Assembly: GCA_016788115.1 (NCBI GenBank)
Contig: JAEURR010000007.1
Location: 330,962-394,961 of the forward strand
Reading direction: 5' to 3'
DNA length: 64,000 nucleotides
DNA from: Chthonomonas sp.
GTDB taxonomy: Bacteria > Armatimonadota > Fimbriimonadia > Fimbriimonadales > Fimbriimonadaceae
Every line of letters begins with the position of its first letter. The first letter of the stretch is position 1. A program made the position numbers and the translations under genes. The notes under the pieces were generated by a model. It worked only from the letters and a program-made list of their open reading frames with translations. It was not told the DNA's origin and did not search any database. Shown one piece after another: positions 60,001 to 64,000 of this stretch.

Positions 60001-61550
60001 TAACCAGGGCCGACCAACCGGAACTGCTGAAACTCACCTCGGCGAAGAACAACTGTTCGAGTCCCAATTGGATCGCTAAGCTGGGGATCACCGTCGCCGT
60101 TGAAGAACCGTACCCTTCCAGAGACAATTACTCGCGTATTGTTTCTCGCCGCAAGGACGCGGACAAAGTAGGGCTTGTCAGGATTCTTAAGTTGAAAGTG
60201 ATCCGTAATAAACTCTGAGCCCCAGAGGTCGGTTGGGGGTAACTCTTCCAGCAGATGATTGGACAAGCCCGCATTATTTGGTACCTGGGCCGAGCGGTTG
60301 CCACTGTAGACGGCAACCGGATGATTCGACGAAATGAGCGTCCCGGTTAAGTCTCCAGTTGGAGAGGTCGAGCGAAGTTGGTAGGTTTGACCAGATTGAA
60401 GCTGAACCGTGAATGGAACTCCCTGGAGCCTCTCACCACTAGCCCCTGCATCACAGCTTGGGGTGATAGTCAATGTGGTTGGTTCAACGGCTCCGCCACC
60501 ATACGGGGCGACGACGGTTACAAATGAAGTCTGGCTGTATGAATCTCCCCACGCCATGACAATGTGGTCGAAGCCTAGCGATTGAACCGGGATAGCCGTA
60601 TATGCCTCCGAGTTATGAACCGACTGAGTTACAGCTTGGATAGTCACAGCGACCGTTGTGGAGACATAGACCGAGTTCGGGCAAACCCCGTTGTCCTGTG
60701 TCACTTCAGTGAGTTGCGATGCGGTTTGCGGAACGTCCACAACGGCCCAGCCTGGTGTCAATGAAAAGGACTGTGGCGCATTTGTTCCAGCTTTGATAGT
60801 TCCTTGCGGATAGGGGGGAACGTCATCAGCATTGGGAGCCACTCGAACATACAGCTTCAGTTGCTTGTTGGGCAATGATTTGCTCTGAGGAAACGCTAAC
60901 CAGAACTTTCTTCCTGTCGTACTTAGTCGTCTAGGTGCACCAGCACCACTGTCAAAGTTATACGATAGGATAAAGTAGTCAAACGCGGTGACGGCCTCAT
61001 CGCCGTCAATGTCCGCATCTACCGGCGCGAACCCGTCTGCACCCACGGTCGTCCAATTCGGAGCGGTGCTGTCAATGTCGAAGTACTCGCTCAGAATGAA
61101 GTAGTCGAACACCGAGACCGTGTCGTCTCCGTCGATATCACCGTTTCGCAAGCTGAACTCAAATGGACCCGAGGTTCCGAACGTTCCGACAGGTACCCCT
61201 TCGATGGCTTCGGAGAGCCAATGCTTTCCCTTGACGCGGACGGTATACGTGCCTGGAACCACAGAAGCCCGAGGCGTAACATTCGAGAATCCTGTTGCGT
61301 TGAGTGCCGCATTGGCTGAGACTTCGCCGACCATTCCGTTTACGAAGGTCACCGTGACAGCCTGACCAGAGGGGCTCGGAAAGTCTTGGAGTTCAACTTG
61401 AATTTGGATCGCCGCCTGACTCACGGTTGCGACCAGCATCAAAAGTGACCCAATGAGCCATCGTCCCAACCCTCGGTCCAAACTGCTGCGCAAAGTTCCT
61501 AAAATTGCCAATTGCTTTCCTCGCCTTCTTACCGGCGTGCCATTTATCAT
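57012..61550 (-). CDS. 1512-residue secreted protein: dockerin-like, IgGFc-binding-like and FnIII domains
   Basis: An N-terminal signal/anchor (LGRWLIGSLLMLVATVSQA, about residues 28-46) is followed by a beta domain, two calcium-loop repeats (NGDIDGDDTVSVFDYFILS, DADIDGDEAVTAFDYFILS at about 135-205), a region of about 430 residues resembling the IgGFc-binding N-terminal domain (RKFWLAFPQS, VTVVAPYGGGAVEPTTLTI, LIEELPPTDLWGSEFI-like), then five fibronectin type III modules (about 690-1180; APSGLSAV, PTGLQAV, APSGLTAM) and about 330 unrecognised C-terminal residues. No PEP-CTERM or other sorting motif is seen. The paired GDxDGD repeats are a lineage clue. Confidence 0.85.
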   Translation of the reverse strand: MINGTPVRRRGKQLAILGTLRSSLDRGLGRWLIGSLLMLVATVSQAAIQIQVELQDFPSPSGQAVTVTFVNGMVGEVSANAALNATGFSNVTPRASVVPGTYTVRVKGKHWLSEAIEGVPVGTFGTSGPFEFSLRNGDIDGDDTVSVFDYFILSEYFDIDSTAPNWTTVGADGFAPVDADIDGDEAVTAFDYFILSYNFDSGAGAPRRLSTTGRKFWLAFPQSKSLPNKQLKLYVRVAPNADDVPPYPQGTIKAGTNAPQSFSLTPGWAVVDVPQTASQLTEVTQDNGVCPNSVYVSTTVAVTIQAVTQSVHNSEAYTAIPVQSLGFDHIVMAWGDSYSQTSFVTVVAPYGGGAVEPTTLTITPSCDAGASGERLQGVPFTVQLQSGQTYQLRSTSPTGDLTGTLISSNHPVAVYSGNRSAQVPNNAGLSNHLLEELPPTDLWGSEFITDHFQLKNPDKPYFVRVLAARNNTRVIVSGRVRFFNGDGDPQLSDPIGTRTVVLRRGEFQQFRLVGPGYIKSDSPSDPTASKPVLVAEYSTGFAFDANGAAEPAPFLGLVPSVSHFNTKLSLFAPHDLPSDAGYSWRQFINLVVPTSQVSALRHNGQTVTNSFEAVPGTAYSVGRAEFFNSGDLDYPNGGRHTFENTTVLGALPIGGFGYGYQYCDGMGYFASMTLAFNGGSHAAPGAPSNVVATTVQPYPLENDFSVHVAWTDGSSNEEGFYIERKRSDSAVWEFAGSVAPNTTQFNDSGASRDANYQYRVCAFGDLSSAWAYSIGSVETPPNAPSGLSAVAPAYNQVVLSWQDASLVETSFIIERSLQSSDPSNPTSWTAGWPVSAHSGVGEATWTDTSTAKQTAYRYRIKAMRNGLHTKSLDFALVTTPDEPPLSPTGLQAVAVSDTQINLSWTNGLRATSTEWQRSLKPTAQAQESDWLFVGEVPVPQTTLSDSGLDGLTHYYYRARSRNDGGTSGWMFVDCTTLMPPPPAAPSGLTAMASSTTSVDLSWTDNAHNETSYVVQRKIASGSWTTITSSLPRNTEQFTDSTVSAYTTYTYRVLAHNAAADTASNEATATTGITFTGGGDFDITVAATGAGQVTVYWQEIANAVGYRLYRSTVSSGPYFQVNQGLINNPDPGPGVVNGQRFTDTGLTEDQDYYYRAVGVSSSGSVVGTSSEDSDVPLATAINWASDNPATIIDQALWNAGEGQLAISETRVVSIQGPNGVQYHQDRFGVETSSGATTAFIGEDSHCVTNGTETYAVTFDPAPNAQSTQIYGYPNEHTGPFRKVSAFQSWRNLSAVVGMPSTTSIDSTRPSRDAAYVYTGGEAGAYGAFDVGFVKKNSSEVWWKAFSASKGRGVNDKGYLWQDGDFKIKGSVRLFFTFPELTSKQAYLAVVPNEPGSVAQLSGTTIDKGVIGSFAKFGKKREAISLKRINSIAQQFRTAKHPNAPLANGPNNSTYKSGAVQAGGTWSEVKVSGADFDSDATRQQGRCLNDPAYVSWLSDNDFFNERSIYITTGQ

Positions 61551-61596
61551 ACAGCACCTTGAGGGTTCCAGCCACGAGAGTTTTCAGAACTTTTTG

Positions 61597-62133
61597 TTAA
61601 GGTTTTCGGCGCGAGAATGGACGATCCCGGAATTTCCTGGAAACTGGAGTCACGACGGCTACGGGCGAAGCAAAGTCTGGCACCTCGACGACCGCCTGAG
61701 CGACCTCTTCCAACGCCTTTGGGCGAGCAATCACGTTCTTCTGCACGGCTGAGCCGCTCTTCATCTCGCCATCCGAAACCACGTTCACCTGCTTCTCGGC
61801 GATATTGACTTGGAGCGTTGGCCGCTGGAGCTTTCTGACTTGAGCCAGCGTCCGAACTGCCTGGTTCACCCGGTCGTTAGCCATGCAAGCAAGCCGCTCG
61901 TACCACAGGAGCTGGTCCATGCTCATGTTCTGGCTTGAGCCAATGACGAGCTCGTACCTTTGGCTGGGGTAACCGGACGCTTCTCAATTCAGTAAACTGC
62001 GCCTCACTCCGACTCGCTCGACCGCCCGCGTTACCGACAGCCCTTGCGAGACGAGGGCATTCACGGCGCCGTACACACATTCGTCCCGTGATAATTGCCC
62101 GTTACTGGTGAGATGTATTGCTCGCTCGTCCAT
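61597..62133 (-). pseudogene. HTH/DUF gene interrupted by one in-frame TGA
   Basis: From ATG 62133 the frame reads MDERAIHLTSNGQLSRDECVYGAVNALVSQGLSVTRAVERVGVRRSLLN, then TGA at 61984-61986, and continues in the same frame for about 128 codons (YELVIGSSQNMSMDQLLWYERLACMANDRVNQAVRTLAQVRKLQRPTLQVNIAEKQVNVV and so on) to 61597. The first part looks like a small helix-turn-helix of a terminase-small-subunit or transposase type; the second resembles small proteins with a PTLQVN/QQVNV motif seen near mobile elements. A TATACT box lies 8 nt before the ATG. It is a nonsense-mutated gene or a readthrough case. Confidence 0.55.
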
Positions 62134-62203
62134 TGCATCGTAGTATACACAACTTACGCAGCACTGTGTACTATAGAATGAACTTCCCAGGTATTTTGTG
62201 TTT

Positions 62204-62545
62204 ATGCCCGATCGGACACCAATGGCGATCAAGCGATTGAGGGATCGCCTGCGCATGAACCAGGCGCAGTTGGCCGATTCAGTTGGGGCGACGCGCGACC
62301 AGATCGCAAACTATGAATCTGGGAGGTCGCAGGTTCCTGCTCGCATTCGCTCGAAACTCGAATCGCTGGGAATGGTGGTCGCTGAAGATGCAAACCCGTA
62401 CAACGAACCGCCGCTCGTGGTCCGCGCGACACGTGCCCAGCTTCGGATTCTCGTCAACATTTTGGCGGACACATCCATTGATGACCAGACCAGGGCGCTA
62501 GCGAAAGCTGAACTAGAGCGTGCAATCGGGCTGATAGGGTTTTGA
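62204..62545 (+). CDS. XRE-family HTH transcriptional regulator
   Basis: The 113-residue protein has an N-terminal XRE helix-turn-helix (AIKRLRDRLRMNQAQLADSVGATRDQIANYESGRSQVPARI) and a C-terminal helical part. TATTTT at 62192-62197 lies 6 nt before ATG 62204, so the start is taken there, leaderless. It is divergent from the interrupted HTH/DUF gene and convergent with the next XRE gene. Confidence 0.85.
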   Translation: MPDRTPMAIKRLRDRLRMNQAQLADSVGATRDQIANYESGRSQVPARIRSKLESLGMVVAEDANPYNEPPLVVRATRAQLRILVNILADTSIDDQTRALAKAELERAIGLIGF

Positions 62546-62667
62546 GTAATACTTGAAAAAGTGAGCAATCACCCTACACACAATTGCGTTTCGTTTCATG
62601 TTGTCTCCGTGGCTGTGTCGTCAGCCTTAGAGACATTATAGGCGAAGGTTGGACATTTGTAAAGGAG
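62546..62667. other. Convergent intergenic region
   Basis: The 122 nt between two convergent XRE-family stops are relatively AT-rich and hold no coding frame. I see no strong terminator hairpin. Confidence 0.4.
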
Positions 62668-62982
62668 TTATTCGTACTTTTTTGAAATTTCTCTGATGAC
62701 CTGTGCGGCGAGCGCCTTCGTTCTTGATGGTTCGGATTCTTCGAGGACGCTGAGCGCGAGTTCCCTAGCGATTTCCCCTAGCTGCGTGTGCTGAGGGGAA
62801 TCAAGACCCATAGCGCGGGCGATACGTACCCAGGCTTGCGGGTCCTGTGGTCGATGCTTGCCAGTCAACCAGTGGGAAAGGCTTTGCTTTGACACTCCGA
62901 GCCGTGAGGCAACCCACGTGAAGTTAATTCCGCCACGTTCAGCGTGGCGCAGCACGAGCCGCTCTGCTTCTTCAGGGGTCAT
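62668..62982 (-). CDS. XRE-family HTH transcriptional regulator
   Basis: The 104-residue protein has NFTWVASRLGVSKQSLSHWLTGKHRPQDPQAWVRIARAMGL as its XRE domain, then a helical tail (LGEIARELALSVLEES). ATG 62982 is chosen over 63015 because TACACT (62989-62994, minus strand) lies 6 nt upstream. It is divergent from the 57-codon gene, an arrangement like a repressor and its target. Confidence 0.85.
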   Translation of the reverse strand: MTPEEAERLVLRHAERGGINFTWVASRLGVSKQSLSHWLTGKHRPQDPQAWVRIARAMGLDSPQHTQLGEIARELALSVLEESEPSRTKALAAQVIREISKKYE

Positions 62983-63015
62983 GGACAGAGTGTACGAACT
63001 TTTCTGCAAGACCAT

Positions 63016-63044
63016 TTGATAAACGTCAAAACGGTATGTAAACT
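63016..63044 (+). promoter_or_regulatory. Consensus-like leaderless promoter
   Basis: TTGATA (63016-63021), a 17-bp spacer and TAAACT (63039-63044) lie 7 nt before ATG 63052. Spacing and hexamers are close to the sigma-70 consensus, in the gap between this gene and the divergent XRE regulator. Confidence 0.7.
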
Positions 63045-63634
63045 AGTACCAATGCAGGAAGAAATTCACGATCCAGTACGAATTTACATTGACAGGATTG
63101 AGCACATCGCGAGGTACGGGTCTGTTGAGGACCTCGCACGGTCTGCAGGTGCGCCAGAAGATACTCACGAGGTATTCCCTGGCTCATCAAGTCACGAGTA
63201 CTCAGATAGCCTCTACGCTGGTTGATGTGGCACAGCGCGCGTGCGAACAGCTCAGGCGGTAACGCCGCGTCGACGGCTCGCGCGCGGAGCGCGTAAGGGT
63301 GCAACTCGACCCCCTGAGCACGGTGGCAGCACAACATTTGTGCACGATCCTGCGGATCCGTCGGAAGTAAGTTTGCTTCGGCCAAGATCTGGTAGAGCGC
63401 ATGTCTTCGCCACTTCTTTCTTCGATTAGTCTTCCGTGCGCTTCGATGTCTCCGCCGTTCGGCGCTGCGGAGAATCCGCTCCTTCTTGGTGAAATTATCT
63501 TCGCCGGCGGCCGTGAAGACGTGTGATCCCGCGGACAGGACCGCGGCTGGCTGTCCGTTGAGGCTGCCGACGACGGCCCATCCTATGCTGTTGGTTCCTA
63601 AGTCAAGTCCAAGGACATATGCCTCATCTTTCAT
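63026..63634 (-). pseudogene. cas9: 5' fragment of cas9
   Basis: The first about 155 residues are Cas9: RuvC-I with the catalytic Asp (YVLGLDLGTNSIGWAVV), KKERILRSAERRRHRSARKTNRRKKWRRHALYQIL as the arginine-rich bridge helix, and HPYALRARAVDAALPPELFARALCHINQRRGYLS at the start of the recognition lobe. After about 63170 the frame diverges and stops at 63026. The remaining 800 or more residues (REC, RuvC-II, HNH, RuvC-III, PAM-interacting) are absent, and no cas1 or cas2 follows. It is a remnant or a retained short protein. Confidence 0.85.
63052..63225 (+). CDS. 57-residue protein antisense to the cas9 fragment 3' end
   Basis: The product starts MQEEIHDPVRIYIDRIEHIARYG, a likely helix, and is acidic. 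The last about 20 residues lie opposite the cas9 fragment, so the 3' part of the gene may be read-through across the breakpoint. The well-formed promoter argues that it is expressed. Family unknown. Divergent pairing with an XRE regulator recalls small accessory or anti-defence genes, but nothing in the sequence shows such a function. Confidence 0.5.
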   Translation: MQEEIHDPVRIYIDRIEHIARYGSVEDLARSAGAPEDTHEVFPGSSSHEYSDSLYAG

Positions 63635-63659
63635 CGCATTTTCTCACAGCTTGTGGTAG

Positions 63660-63773
63660 AGTTAGATTACTGAATCGAGAAGCGTTCGGTCTACTCCAAC
63701 AAGAGTATTCGAATCGGCGGGGTTCTCCCGCTGAACTATTTGCCGCCGTGTGACAACGGCGGCTTTCATTTTT
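63660..63773 (+). ncRNA. Candidate tracrRNA with terminator
   Basis: Divergent from cas9, the plus strand has TACTC-CAACAA-GAGTA (63692-63707), GCGGG-GTTCT-CCCGC (63717-63731) and GCCGCCGT-GTGACA-ACGGCGGC (63742-63763) followed by TTTCATTTTT. Several hairpins ending in a strong rho-independent terminator, with no coding frame, next to and opposite cas9, is the usual tracrRNA layout. The anti-repeat would lie at about 63660-63715. No CRISPR array is in the window to test it. Confidence 0.45.
63742..63773 (+). terminator. Rho-independent terminator
   Basis: A perfect 8-bp stem GCCGCCGT/ACGGCGGC with a 6-nt loop is followed by TTTCATTTTT on the plus strand. Confidence 0.75.
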
Positions 63774-63799
63774 GGGGTCCGCTGTGATCCTTGGGGTAA

Positions 63800-64000
63800 A
63801 CCGAAGGTCATGCATCCGCTCCGAGATGCGTCCAAAATCGTGGTCGGCTGACGGGTCGGACGGATGGGCGCGGAATCACGACGACCTATAGTTACGCCGA
63901 GCCGGATGGGCAACTCCATGGCGTGACCTATTCGAGCGGAGCCGCAATTTCGATGGCGTACGATAGCTACGGCCGCGTGCAGAGCGTTACCGATTCCAGC
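63800..64000 (+). pseudogene. RHS/YD-repeat fragment running off the window
   Basis: Downstream of a stop at 63797 the frame reads GRLTGRTDGRGITTTYSYAEPDGQLHGVTYSSGAAISMAYDSYGRVQSVTDSS to the window end. Repeats of the form GRxxxxTxxxGxxxxxxYxxxG mark the RHS/YD-repeat family of secreted toxin shells. No start codon is visible before the repeat unit, so the 5' end of the gene is lost or displaced here. Confidence 0.6.

Noticed and set aside
53449..61995. The 13-mer CTCAATTCAGTAA occurs at 53449 and again at 61983, which might be element ends.
   Set aside because: Shared 13-mers are expected by chance in 64 kb, and the flanks do not match.
63640..63770. On the minus strand, TAGTTCAGCGGGAGAACC near 63730 looks like the D-arm of tRNA-Gly.
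   Set aside because: No anticodon stem, T-arm or matching acceptor arm follows. The same bases fit better as hairpins of the plus-strand tracr-like RNA.
61500..64000. A CRISPR array near the cas9 fragment.
   Set aside because: I found no regularly spaced direct repeats anywhere in this stretch or the rest of the window.

Overview
The window looks like a chromosomal segment of an Armatimonadota bacterium of the Fimbriimonadales type. This is inferred from PEP-CTERM proteins, dockerin-like GDxDGDxxVxxFDYxxLS repeats in a large secreted protein, flagellin and SpoIIM-like genes next to a Gram-negative style envelope, and moderately high GC. No 16S gene is present, so the assignment is tentative. 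A strong genome-level signal is that many genes lack a Shine-Dalgarno sequence and instead carry a TANNNT/CANNNT -10 box 5 to 7 nt before the start codon, which predicts leaderless mRNAs.

Layout. 1-9.5 kb: tRNA-Ser(CGA), a GNAT acetyltransferase, a trypsin-like protease, an ECF sigma factor, then a tightly overlapping operon (dCMP deaminase, WecA/TagO-type transferase, WecB epimerase, UppP, Pth), an AlkB-like oxygenase and an outer-membrane protein. 9.6-12.5 kb: tRNA-Ala(TGC) followed by a decayed island with an integrase scrap, a possible orphan immunity gene and a gutted hen1-pnkp RNA-repair operon. 12.5-33 kb: ordinary core genes (ftcD, fabI, DinG-like helicase, amidase, cinA, udk, two ABC transporter genes, creatininase family, sigma-70, SpoIIM family, Gfo/Idh/MocA, an unusual MalG-like permease, flagellin, aldo/keto reductase, Ser/Thr kinase with TPRs, SDR) and tRNA-Leu(TAA). 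33-34 kb: tRNA-Ser(TGA) with a second integrase remnant and a PEP-CTERM scrap.

35.3-52.1 kb is a nitrate gene cluster: a cytochrome b-like membrane protein, NnrS, two NarK-type transporters, a complete molybdenum cofactor set (mobA, moaA, moaC-moaB fusion, moeA, moaD, moaE-moeB-rhodanese fusion), a TSUP transporter, the molybdopterin nitrate reductase, hemerythrin and cupin proteins, a four-cluster ferredoxin, a Rieske protein and a small membrane protein. Six copies of a palindrome ATGAY-N4-RTCAT sit upstream of its transcription units. They are centred 41.5 or 42.5 bp before the start codon of six genes, and at 59.5 bp for a seventh that has a leader. This is the geometry of CRP/FNR class II activation of leaderless transcripts.

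52.4-64 kb is an accessory region: secreted and PEP-CTERM proteins with a partial duplicate, a truncated serine recombinase, a 1512-residue secreted protein, several HTH genes, a gene interrupted by one TGA, a cas9 5' fragment with a divergent tracrRNA-like transcript unit, and the start of an RHS/YD-repeat fragment running off the window. No CRISPR array, cas1 or cas2 is visible.
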